From UBA10649 sp963793105 (GTDB lineage Bacteria > Actinomycetota > Actinomycetes > S36-B12), in contig CAWBZB010000004.1 in assembly GCA_963793105.1 (NCBI GenBank), positions 248,001 to 312,000 on the forward strand: a stretch of 64,000 bases of DNA, given 5' to 3'. Shown here piece after piece: positions 41,504 to 49,575 of the stretch. The notes beneath the pieces are model-generated. The model saw nothing but the letters and a program-made list of their open reading frames with translations, was not told where the DNA came from and searched no databases. A program made the position numbers and the translations under genes. Position 1 is the stretch's first letter. Each line of letters opens with the position of its first letter.

Positions 41504-42424
41504 GTGACGGAGCATGGCGCGGTGCCAGCAGCGACCCCCGAGCGCCCGCGCCGCCAGGGCACGGTCACGCGCCGCATCAGGCGCGGGGCGATCGGGGCCC
41601 TGTGGGCGCTGGCGGGACTGCTGCTCACCATCCTCATGTGGGAGCTCGTGAAGTGGCTCGGCGGATTCATGAGCATGCCGTTCAACACCTCCGACTCGGC
41701 CATGCCGCACGTCTGGACCATGTGGGCCGGCGCGGTCCAGCCCGAGGTGCGCGGCTCGGACACCTCGGTGCTCGAGGCCGTCGTGGCGGCGTCGCTCTAC
41801 TCGCTCCTCATCGCCACGGGTGGATTCGTCATCGGCGTCGGCGTCGGCCTCCTGCTGGCGATCATCATGCAGCGCTTCGCGTTCATGGAACGCGGACTGC
41901 TGCCGTTCGTGATCGCCTCGCAGACCGTCCCGCTCATCGCCCTTGCGCCACTCATCGTGGGCATCGGCAACCGGGTCAGCATCGGGCCCATTCAGTGGAA
42001 CACCACGTACTCCGTGATGTTCATCGCTGCCTATCTCGCCTTCTTCCCCATGAGCGTGGGGGCACTCCGGGGACTGCAGGCACCCACCCCAACCGCCCTG
42101 GAACTCATGCGGTCGTACGCCGCGACGCCGCGAGCGACACTGCTCAAGCTGCGCTTCCCGTCGTCGCTGCCGTACCTGGTTCCGGCCATGAAGGTCAGTG
42201 CGGCCGCAGCGGTGGTAGGCACGGTGGTGGCCGAGATCTCCACCGGTGTGAAGGGCGGAATCGGACGCCTCATCGTGGAGTATGCGCGCGAGGCGACCGC
42301 CCAGCCAGCGAAGGTCTACGTCGCCGTCTTCGGTGCCATCACGCTCGGCCTCGTCGCCGCCGGGCTGGTCACGGCCCTTGATGTCTACCTGACTCGAAAC
42401 CTTCCGAAGGAGAACACCGCATGA
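41504..42424 (+). CDS. ABC transporter permease (NMT1/THI5-type importer)
   Basis: Inner-membrane permease of 306 residues in the SsuC/TauC/ThiX group (BPD_transp_1). After a cytoplasmic leader of about 30 residues rich in Arg come six or so helices. The conserved loop reads ELMRSYAATPRATLLKLRFPSSLPYLVPAMKVSAA near 198-232. GTG 41504 is taken as start. It overlaps the ATPase gene by 4 bases (ATGA). Context points to uptake of a pyrimidine-like, hydantoin-like or ureido compound. The long periplasmic insertion near 50-85 (MPFNTSDSAMPHVWTMWAG) is larger than in SsuC. Confidence 0.88.
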   Translation: MTEHGAVPAATPERPRRQGTVTRRIRRGAIGALWALAGLLLTILMWELVKWLGGFMSMPFNTSDSAMPHVWTMWAGAVQPEVRGSDTSVLEAVVAASLYSLLIATGGFVIGVGVGLLLAIIMQRFAFMERGLLPFVIASQTVPLIALAPLIVGIGNRVSIGPIQWNTTYSVMFIAAYLAFFPMSVGALRGLQAPTPTALELMRSYAATPRATLLKLRFPSSLPYLVPAMKVSAAAAVVGTVVAEISTGVKGGIGRLIVEYAREATAQPAKVYVAVFGAITLGLVAAGLVTALDVYLTRNLPKENTA

Positions 42425-43251
42425 GCAGCCCGACGAGTGGTGCGCCGCAGGACTCGTCCGCGGTCCATGCCAATGGTGTCTGGAAGATCTTCAACGAGGG
42501 CCTGCCCAACGAGGTCACCGCCTTGCAGGACATCGACCTGACGGTGGCCACCGGCGAGTTCATCTCGCTGATCGGACCTTCCGGGTGCGGGAAGAGCACG
42601 CTGCTGCGAGTGATCGCCGACCTGACCGACGCCACCAAGGGTGTCGTCGAGGTCGCGGGGTTGTCCGCGGCGATGGCCCGGCGGGAGCAGCGGTACGGGA
42701 TCGCCTTCCAGCAGGCTGCGCTGTTCGACTGGCGCACCGTCCGCCGCAACGTCGAGCTGCCCCTCGAGCTGCAGGGTTGGTCCAAGGCCGATCGTCACGT
42801 GCGCGCGATGGAGCTGCTCGAGATGGTCCAACTCGCGGACTTCGCCGAGCATCGCCCGTGGGAGCTGTCCGGCGGCATGCAGCAGCGCGTCGCGATCGCG
42901 CGATCGCTCGCGGTGGACCCGCCCCTGCTGCTCATGGACGAACCCTTCGGTGCGCTGGACGAGATGACCCGAGAGCGGATGCAGAACGAGCTCCTGCGGA
43001 TTCGGCAGGAGACAGGCAAATCGATCATCTTCGTGACGCACTCCATCCCCGAGGCGGTCTACCTGTCCGATCGCGTCGTCGTCATGTCACCTCGACCGGG
43101 CCGCATCACGGACGTCATTCCCGTCAGCCTGGGCGACCGGGACGAGGACACCCGGGAGGCCGACGTCTTCTTCGACGGAGTCACGGCGGTGCGCGAGGCG
43201 CTTCGCGGCAATACCAGCAGCACGCGCCGGGCCATGACGGGTGAGGTCTGA
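42421..43251 (+). CDS. ABC transporter ATP-binding protein
   Basis: ATPase of the same importer, 276 residues, SsuB/TauB type. Walker A GPSGCGKST near 56-64, signature LSGGMQQRVAIARSLA near 149-164, Walker B LLLMDEPFGALDE and the switch His in FVTHSIPEAVYLSDRVVVMS. The sequence around GIAFQQAALFDWRTVRRN fits the Q-loop of this group. It overlaps permease genes on both sides (ATGA and TGATG), so the three are translated together. Confidence 0.93.
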   Translation: MSSPTSGAPQDSSAVHANGVWKIFNEGLPNEVTALQDIDLTVATGEFISLIGPSGCGKSTLLRVIADLTDATKGVVEVAGLSAAMARREQRYGIAFQQAALFDWRTVRRNVELPLELQGWSKADRHVRAMELLEMVQLADFAEHRPWELSGGMQQRVAIARSLAVDPPLLLMDEPFGALDEMTRERMQNELLRIRQETGKSIIFVTHSIPEAVYLSDRVVVMSPRPGRITDVIPVSLGDRDEDTREADVFFDGVTAVREALRGNTSSTRRAMTGEV

Positions 43252-44021
43252 TGGGCGGCCGCCTGAGGGCCGTGTGGCCGCCCGTCCTGATCGCCCTCGT
43301 GTTCCTGGCCGCGTGGCAGTTGCTTGTCGTCGTCCAGGACATCAAGCCGTACCTACTGCCGGCACCCAGCCTCATTGCCACCAACTTCTTCAGTGACCTC
43401 AACCTGATGTGGGGCGCGACCCTCTACACCGGGACCACGGCCCTGCTCGGCCTGATCTTCGGAACCGTCCTCGGGATCCTGGCAGCACTGCTCGCCCAAC
43501 GGTTCGTGGTCGTTAACAATCTGGTCACGCCGCTTGCGGCAGGGCTCGCCGCTGTGCCCATCATTGCCCTGACACCACTGCTCAACAACATGTTCAACAT
43601 CACCAGTCGCACTCCCCGCGTCCTGGTGACCGTGATCATCGTGTTCTTCCCCATGTTCGTGAACATCACCCGGGGCCTGATCCAGGTGCAGCCCGTCCAG
43701 CTGGAGTTGATGCGCTCGATGAACGCGAAGCCTCGCACCGTGCTGCGGACGCTACGCATCCCGAACGCGATTCCGTTCTTCTTCACTGGCCTGAAGATCG
43801 CGGCGCCCCTCGCCGTCATCGCGGCGCTGGTCGCCGAGTACTTCGGTGGACCGCAGGAGGGCCTGGGCAGCAGGATCACGTCGGCCGCCGCCAACACCGC
43901 CTACGGCCGCGCCTGGGCGTACGTGGTGGCCTCGATCATCCTCGGGCTGCTCTTCTACCTGACCGTGCTGGCGGCTGAGCGTTGGGCCACCCCGTGGGTC
44001 GCCCAACGGCGGGGCACCTAG
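43251..44021 (+). CDS. ABC transporter permease, second subunit
   Basis: Second permease of the importer, 256 residues, six predicted helices. The loop for the ATPase reads ELMRSMNAKPRTVLRTLRIPNAIPFFFTGLKIAAP near 148-182. It overlaps the ATPase stop by one base. Two different permeases next to one ATPase imply a heterodimeric channel, whereas many SsuC/TauC systems use a homodimer; related pyrimidine and riboflavin-precursor systems also have two. The start follows directly with a membrane helix (VLIALVFLAAWQLLVVV). Confidence 0.9.
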   Translation: MGGRLRAVWPPVLIALVFLAAWQLLVVVQDIKPYLLPAPSLIATNFFSDLNLMWGATLYTGTTALLGLIFGTVLGILAALLAQRFVVVNNLVTPLAAGLAAVPIIALTPLLNNMFNITSRTPRVLVTVIIVFFPMFVNITRGLIQVQPVQLELMRSMNAKPRTVLRTLRIPNAIPFFFTGLKIAAPLAVIAALVAEYFGGPQEGLGSRITSAAANTAYGRAWAYVVASIILGLLFYLTVLAAERWATPWVAQRRGT

Positions 44022-44074
44022 CCGCCCACCACCCCTGACACCACACCAACAGAACACGACCAATAGGAGGAAGA

Positions 44075-45295
44075 ATGCGAGGAATCGCACGCAGTCCCTG
44101 GGCCCGCATCGCGAGCCTGGCCGCTGTAGGCGCCCTGGCGCTCACGGCATGCAGCAGCGGCGACAGCACGTCGTCGGAGAGCTCCGCCGCCGTGGAGCCG
44201 TCGGCTGCCGCGTCCGAGGAAGCATCCGCGATGGCCTCCGAGGAGATGACCGGCGAGTGCGCCGAACTCACCCCGGTCAGCCTGCAGCTGCAGTGGTTCG
44301 TCCAGGCCCAGTTCGGCGGCTACTACGCGGCCAAGGACAAGGGCTACTACGAGAACCAGTGCCTCGACGTGACCATCCTTGAGGGGGGCGTCGACATCGT
44401 TCCGCAGACGGTCCTCGCCCAGGGCGGAGCAGACTTCGCCATCTCGTGGGTTCCCAAGGCACTCGCGTCCCGCGAGCAGGGGGCGCTGATCACCAACGTC
44501 GCGCAGGTGTTCCAGCGCTCGGGCACCCTCCAGGTCTCGTTCGCCGACAAGGGCATCACCACGGCGGCCGACTTCAAGGGCAAGAAGATCGGCAACTGGG
44601 GCTTCGGCAACGAGTACGAGGTCTTCGCGGCGATCACGAAGGCCGGACTGGATCCCGCGTCGGACGTGGAGCTCGTCGGGCAGCAGTTCGACATGCAGGC
44701 GCTCCTCAACGGTGAGATCGATGCGGCAGAGGCGATGACGTACAACGAGTACGCGCAGGTCCTCGAGGCGATCAACCCTGACACCGGCGAGCTGTACCAG
44801 CCGGAGGACTTTAACGTCGTCAACTACAACGACGAGGGCGTCGCCATGTACCAGGACGCGATCTGGGCCTCCGAGGAGCGGCTGGCCGATCCTGCCTACC
44901 AGGACGCCACGCAGCGGTTCGTCACTGCCTCACTCATGGGCTGGATCTACTGCCGCGACAATGCCCAGGAGTGCGCGGACATCATCACGGCCAACGGCTC
45001 CAAGCTCGGAGCCAGCCACCAGCTCTGGATGATGAACGAGGTCAACAAGCTCATCTGGCCTTCGCCTGCCGGCATCGGAGTGGTCGATCCGGCCCTGTGG
45101 GAGCAGACGGTGAACGTCGCGCTCAACACGAAGAACCTGGAAGGCGCCACCGTCATCACCGGTGAGCCTGCGGCGGAGTCGTACACCAATCAGTTCGCCG
45201 AGGCCGCCAACGCGACCCTGACCTCGGAGGGTCTGGACACGACGGGCGATGCCTTCGCCCCGATCAGCGTCACCCTGAACGAGGGCGGCAACTAG
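44075..45295 (+). CDS. NMT1/THI5-like substrate-binding lipoprotein
   Basis: Extracellular binding protein of the importer, 406 residues. The Sec signal ends in the lipobox LTAC near residue 25, followed by a Ser/Ala/Glu linker (about 27-65) and the NMT1-like domain. Fingerprints: LQLQWFVQAQFGGYYAAKDKGYY near 72-94, the ligand-loop GGADFAISW near 120 and GKKIGNWGFGNEYEVF near 172. The Trp/Phe-rich start resembles the THI5-type pyrimidine-precursor binders. ATG is preceded by TAGGAGGAAG. Last gene of the operon, followed at once by a terminator. Confidence 0.92.
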   Translation: MRGIARSPWARIASLAAVGALALTACSSGDSTSSESSAAVEPSAAASEEASAMASEEMTGECAELTPVSLQLQWFVQAQFGGYYAAKDKGYYENQCLDVTILEGGVDIVPQTVLAQGGADFAISWVPKALASREQGALITNVAQVFQRSGTLQVSFADKGITTAADFKGKKIGNWGFGNEYEVFAAITKAGLDPASDVELVGQQFDMQALLNGEIDAAEAMTYNEYAQVLEAINPDTGELYQPEDFNVVNYNDEGVAMYQDAIWASEERLADPAYQDATQRFVTASLMGWIYCRDNAQECADIITANGSKLGASHQLWMMNEVNKLIWPSPAGIGVVDPALWEQTVNVALNTKNLEGATVITGEPAAESYTNQFAEAANATLTSEGLDTTGDAFAPISVTLNEGGN

Positions 45296-45303
45296 CACCG
45301 AAG

Positions 45304-45346
45304 ACGAAGGGAGGGGGCGGCCCAACGGGCCACCCCCTCCCTTCGT
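45304..45346. terminator. strong bidirectional terminator hairpin
   Basis: A 20-bp stem with one C-A mismatch (ACGAAGGGAGGGGG... paired with ...CCCCCTCCCTTCGT) and a loop of about three bases (AAC). It begins 8 bases after the binding-protein stop and serves the converging operon from the left and the aldehyde dehydrogenase from the right. Very GC-rich stem with no long T-run, as is usual in actinobacteria. Confidence 0.85.
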
Positions 45347-45410
45347 CGTGTTCACTGACCGCCATCACGCCCGCACTGAACGGGCTCGTGGCGGCGTGTC
45401 GACGCCGGGG

Positions 45411-46859
45411 CTAGGAGTCGATATTCGCCATGACGTGCTTGATTCGCGTGTAGTCCTCGAATCCGTACATCGACAGGTCCTTGCCGTAGCCCGAGTGCTT
45501 GAAGCCGCCGTGCGGCATCTCGGCGACCAGCGGGATGTGCGTGTTGATCCAGACGCAGCCGAAGTCGAGGTACTTCGCCATCCGCATCGCGCGGCCGAAG
45601 TCCTTCGTCCATACCGACGAGGCCAGGGCGTAGGGGACCCCATTCGCCCACCGCAGCGCCTCCGCCTCGTCCGTGAACCTCTGGATCGTGACGACAGGAC
45701 CGAAGATCTCGTTCTGGATCATCTCGTCGTCCTGATTCAGCCCGGCGATGACGGTCGGCTCGATGTAGTAGCCGGGCGAGTCCTGGCGCACGCCGCCAGC
45801 GACCACCTGTGCGTGGCTGGGGGCGCGTTCGATGAAGCCGAGCACCCGGTCGAGCTGGTTGGCGTTGTTCACCGGGGGGACGAGGGACTCTCCGCCGGGG
45901 CCCCCGTGGAGGGTAGTGGCCGTGTCCTTGGCGGCGTTCGCCATTGCCACGACGAAGTCGTCGTACACGCGCTCCGAGACGAGCATGCGGGTGCTCGACG
46001 TGCAGTCCTGGCCGGCGTTGAAGAAGCCCGACACCGCCAGCCACTCAGCGGCCGCCTCCAGGTCGGCGTCCTCGAAGATCACGACGGGGGCCTTGCCGCC
46101 GAGCTCGAGGTGGACGCGCTTGACGTCGCGGGCAGCGGACTCCGCCACCTGCATGCCTGCGCGCACCGAGCCGGTGATCGACACCATCTGCGGGATCGGA
46201 TGCTCCACGAGGGCGCGACCGGACTCGCGGTCGCCGCAGACCACGTTGAGCACGCCATCGGGCAGGGCGCCGCTCTCGGAGATGATCTCCGCCATCCGAA
46301 CCGTCGACACGGGGGTCGTGTCACTCGGCTTCAGCACCACGGTGTTTCCTGCAGCGATGGCGGGGGCGAACTTCCACACGGCCATCATCATCGGGTAGTT
46401 CCAGGGCGCGACCTGACCGATGACGCCGACCGGCTCGCGCCGGATCATGGACGTGAAGCCCTTCATGTACTCCCCGGTCGCCCGACCTTCGAGGACGCGT
46501 GCGGCGCCCGCGAAGAAGCGGATCTGGTCGATCATCGGGGGGATCTCCTCCGTCATCGTGACGGCGATGGGCTTGCCCGTGTTCTCACTCTCGAGGGCGA
46601 CGAGCTCGTCCGCGTGAGCCTCGAGGGCATCGGCGATCTTGAGCAACGCGGTCTGCCGTTCCGACGGGGTGCTGTCGCGCCACGACTCGAAGGCGGTGGC
46701 GGCGGTCGTGAAGGCGCGGTCGATGTCGGCCTCGCTGGACACGACGGCGGAGCCGAACACCTCCCCCGTCGAGGGATTGTAGAGATCGTTGGTGGCCCCG
46801 TCGGCGCCGTCGACGCTCTCTCCACCGATGAAGTTGCGGATGGTCTTCTTCTCGCTCAC
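45411..46859 (-). CDS. aldehyde dehydrogenase, aminoaldehyde type
   Basis: NAD(P)-dependent aldehyde dehydrogenase of 482 residues. Visible are the cofactor segment APWNYPMMMAVWKFAPAIAAG near 145-165, ITGSVRAGMQVAE near 223, base Glu in ELGGKAPVVIFED near 245 and the nucleophile in NAGQDCTSSTR near 282. It is paralogous to the enzyme at 33313-34797, with the same C-terminal HIPLVAEMPHGGFKHSGYGKD. GTG 46859 is chosen, with GGGAG upstream. It faces the Lrp-aminotransferase operon; the shared gap holds the 12-base motif also found before the glutarate operon. The substrate is likely an omega-aminoaldehyde, for example 3-aminopropanal or 5-aminopentanal. Confidence 0.9.
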   Translation of the reverse strand: MSEKKTIRNFIGGESVDGADGATNDLYNPSTGEVFGSAVVSSEADIDRAFTTAATAFESWRDSTPSERQTALLKIADALEAHADELVALESENTGKPIAVTMTEEIPPMIDQIRFFAGAARVLEGRATGEYMKGFTSMIRREPVGVIGQVAPWNYPMMMAVWKFAPAIAAGNTVVLKPSDTTPVSTVRMAEIISESGALPDGVLNVVCGDRESGRALVEHPIPQMVSITGSVRAGMQVAESAARDVKRVHLELGGKAPVVIFEDADLEAAAEWLAVSGFFNAGQDCTSSTRMLVSERVYDDFVVAMANAAKDTATTLHGGPGGESLVPPVNNANQLDRVLGFIERAPSHAQVVAGGVRQDSPGYYIEPTVIAGLNQDDEMIQNEIFGPVVTIQRFTDEAEALRWANGVPYALASSVWTKDFGRAMRMAKYLDFGCVWINTHIPLVAEMPHGGFKHSGYGKDLSMYGFEDYTRIKHVMANIDS

Positions 46860-46920
46860 GCGACACTCCCGATCTGGCTCTCGGACTGGACTCTCGGAGC
46901 CTAGCCGAAGCACGACGAAT

Positions 46921-46932
46921 ATTGGATACAAT
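46921..46932 (+). promoter_or_regulatory. shared 12-base motif ATTGGATACAAT in the lrp/ALDH promoter region
   Basis: The site lies 62 bases before the ALDH start and 83 before the Lrp start. Its reverse complement is found exactly at 55593-55604, at the start of the glutarate operon. It is a partial palindrome (ATTG-GATA-CAAT) of the type bound by FCD-GntR proteins. It also contains TACAAT, a possible -10 box on the plus strand with start near 46939. Confidence 0.5.
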
Positions 46933-47014
46933 GGCCCCACGTGCTGCGGAATTCGTGGTCCAAAATGGAATTTACCGCGAAATCACTTGCATTCACAAGA
47001 GACGATGACCCATC

Positions 47015-47497
47015 ATGTCCGTCATGCGACCGCGCGATCGGGTGACTGCGACCCCTCTGGACGAGGTGTCCAAGGCCATCATCGAGCAACTGCAGGAGGA
47101 CGGGCGACGCCCGTACGCCGCCATCGGCAAGGCCGTCGGCCTTTCGGAGGCAGCGGTGCGGCAGCGGGTGCAGCGGCTCCAGGATTCCGGGGTCATGCAG
47201 ATCGTCGCCGTCACTGACCCGCTCCAAGTGGGATTCTCCCGCGCGGCGATGATCGGAGTTCGAGTTGACGGAGATGCGGAGGCGGTAGCAGACACACTGG
47301 AAGGCATGCCCGAGGTGGACTACCTCGTGGTGTGCGCTGGGAGCTTCGACATCCTCGCGGAGGTCGTGGCCGAGGACGATGACCACCTGCTCGAGGTCGT
47401 CAACCGACGCATTCGATCCATCCCCGACGTCCGCTCCACCGAGACATTCGTCTATCTGAAACTGCGCAAGCAGATCTACACCTGGGGTACCCGATGA
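47015..47497 (+). CDS. Lrp/AsnC-family transcriptional regulator
   Basis: Feast-famine regulator of 160 residues: an N-terminal helix-turn-helix (IIEQLQEDGRRPYAAIGKAVGLSEAAVRQRVQRLQDSG, about 22-59) and a C-terminal RAM ligand-binding domain (about 75-150, VDYLVVCAGSFDILAEVV near 105-122). ATG 47015. It overlaps the aminotransferase by 4 bases, so it should be made with it. Likely regulates the local aminotransferase/oxidase operon in response to an amino acid; beta-alanine is the first candidate. Confidence 0.92.
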   Translation: MSVMRPRDRVTATPLDEVSKAIIEQLQEDGRRPYAAIGKAVGLSEAAVRQRVQRLQDSGVMQIVAVTDPLQVGFSRAAMIGVRVDGDAEAVADTLEGMPEVDYLVVCAGSFDILAEVVAEDDDHLLEVVNRRIRSIPDVRSTETFVYLKLRKQIYTWGTR

Positions 47498-48898
47498 CCA
47501 TCTCTGATCAGTCCTTCACCGAGCCCGGCCCCGACGCCCTCGCCGACCGAGCGCGCGAGCACCTGTGGATGCCGTTCGCGCGGCACTCCGTGTACTACAG
47601 CGGCACCGGGCACGTCCCCATCATCGTCAAGGGTGAGGGCGCCTACGTCTGGGACGACCAGGGCAGGCGGTACCTCGATGGGCTCGCCGGGCTCTTCGTC
47701 GTCAATGCCGGTCACGGTCGCGCCGAGATCGGGGCAGCGATGGCGAAGCAGGCGGAGGAACTCGCCTTCTTCCCGATCTGGTCGTACGCGCACCCGAGGG
47801 CCATCGAACTCGCCGAGCGCCTCGCGTCGTACGCCCCTGGCGACCTCAATCGCGTCTTCTTCACCTCCGGTGGTGGCGAGGCCGTCGAGACGGCGTGGAA
47901 GCTCGCGAAGCAGTTCTTCAAGCTCACCGGCAAGCCCACGAAGCACAAGGTGATCAGCCGCTCGATCGCCTACCACGGCACTCCCCAGGGCGCGCTGTCG
48001 ATCACCGGCATCCCGGACGCCAAGATCCCCTTCGAGCCGCTGGTCCCGGGGGCCGTCAAGGTTCCCAACACGAACTTCTATCGCGCGCCGGAGGACTACC
48101 AGCACGACGAGAAGTCGTTCGGGCTCTGGGCCGCGAACCGGATCGCCGAGGCCATCGAGTTCGAGGGACCTGACAGCGTCGCAGCGGTCTTCCTCGAGCC
48201 GGTTCAGAACTCTGGTGGGTGCTTCCCCCCGCCCCCCGGCTATCTCGAGCGCGTCCGCGAGATCTGCGATCAGTACGACGTGCTCATGGTCGCGGACGAG
48301 ACGATCACCTCCTTCGGCCGGATCGGCGACATGTTCGCCATGAACCGGTTCGGCGTGACGCCCGACATCATCACCTGCGCCAAGGGCATGACGTCGGGGT
48401 ACGCGCCAATGGGTGCCATGATCGCGAGTGACCGGCTGTTCGAGCCGTTCAAGCACGGCACCACCACGTTCCTGCACGGCTACACGTGGAGCGGGCACCC
48501 GGTCGGCGCGGCGGCAGCACTCGCCAACCTCGACATCTTCGAGCGCGAGGGCATCAACCAGCACGTGGTCGACAACGAGTCGAGCCTTCCGGCACACCCT
48601 CGAGAAGCTGAACGACCTGCCGATCGTCGGCGACGTGCGCGGGGCCGGCTACTTCTACGGAATCGAGCTGGTCAAGGACAAGGTCACGCGGGAGACCTTC
48701 AACGACGACGAGGCCGAGCGGCTGCTTCGCGGCTTCCTCTCCAAGGCCCTGTTCGACGCTGGCCTGTACTGCCGGGCAGACGACCGTGGCGACCCGGTCG
48801 TCCAGCTCGCGCCGCCGCTGATCATCGGCCAGCCCGAGTTCGACGAGATCGAGCAGATCCTCCGTTCGGTGCTCACGGAGGCGTGGAGCATCCTGTGA
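47494..48898 (+). CDS. omega-amino acid (beta-alanine) aminotransferase, frameshifted
   Basis: Class III PLP aminotransferase, about 467 residues after correction of one frameshift. LWMPFARHSVYYSG at 24-37, TSGGGEAVETAWKLAKQ near 128 and MVADETITSFGRIGDMF near 265 precede the PLP-lysine in TCAKGMTSGYAPMGA near 292; this is the pattern of omega-amino-acid:pyruvate transaminases. After residue 364 the frame breaks: one extra base at 48583-48587 (in CGAGCC) separates DNESS from FRHTLEKLNDLPIVGDVRGAG. The stop is then at 48896. Overlaps Lrp (ATGA) and the next gene (GTGA). It would feed malonate semialdehyde to the MmsA-like enzyme. Error or recent mutation. Confidence 0.88.
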
Positions 48899-49575
48899 CA
48901 TCGGCTTCACTGCCGGAGCCCGGGTCCTCATCGAGGACCCGGGTTCGTCGTATCCCCGAGAACGCCGTGAACGATCGGGCGGCTCTCGACCACGTCCTGG
49001 ATGCCGGCCTCGTCGCGCACGTGGCCGTCATCGATGAGTCCGGGCAGCCCTTCGTCCTGCCGGTCGCCTTCGCGCGTCGCGGCGACCAGGTGCTGTTCCA
49101 CGGCTCGACGGGCTCCCGGCTGTTCCGGAGCCTGGCCGAGGGACAGCCCACCTGCCTGACGGTGACCCTCGTCGACGGCCTGGTCGTTGCGCTGAGCGCC
49201 TTCGAGTCCAGCATGAACTACCGATCCGCCATGGTGCTGGGGGTGGCGCATCGCCTCACCGGCGCGGACGAGCTCGACGCGTTGCGGTGCATCACCGAGC
49301 ACCTGCTGCCCGGACGCTGGGACGACTGCCGGCAGCCGAAGCCCAAGGAGCGCGCCGCGACCATGACGCTCGCCCTGCAACTGGACGAGTGCTCGGTCAA
49401 GATCCGGTCCGGAGGGCCGGACGACGACCCCGAGGACCTCGACGACCCCGCGCAACGGCGTCGGTGGTCCGGAACCGTCCCTCTCCACGAGTCGTTCGGG
49501 ACTCCCGTTCGCAGCGACGCGTGCCTGGCCGACGTCGAGGTCCCCGACTACATCGGCTCCTGGCGGCGATCATGA
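48895..49575 (+). CDS. FMN-binding split-barrel protein (pyridoxamine-oxidase-like)
   Basis: Predicted flavin-binding protein of 226 residues, in the pyridoxamine 5'-phosphate oxidase-like/NimA-like split-barrel group. The segments VAHVAVIDESGQPFVLPVAF near 38-57, VLFHGSTGSRLFRSL near 63-77, VNYRSAMVLGVAH-like region near 106-118 and KPKERAATMTLAL near 148 match that fold. GTG 48895 overlaps the aminotransferase stop (GTGA) and the gene overlaps the FAD oxidase (ATGA). No heme motif. In this place it could act on a PLP/PMP intermediate or an FMN-dependent reduction; the role is not known. Confidence 0.82.
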   Translation: MTSASLPEPGSSSRTRVRRIPENAVNDRAALDHVLDAGLVAHVAVIDESGQPFVLPVAFARRGDQVLFHGSTGSRLFRSLAEGQPTCLTVTLVDGLVVALSAFESSMNYRSAMVLGVAHRLTGADELDALRCITEHLLPGRWDDCRQPKPKERAATMTLALQLDECSVKIRSGGPDDDPEDLDDPAQRRRWSGTVPLHESFGTPVRSDACLADVEVPDYIGSWRRS

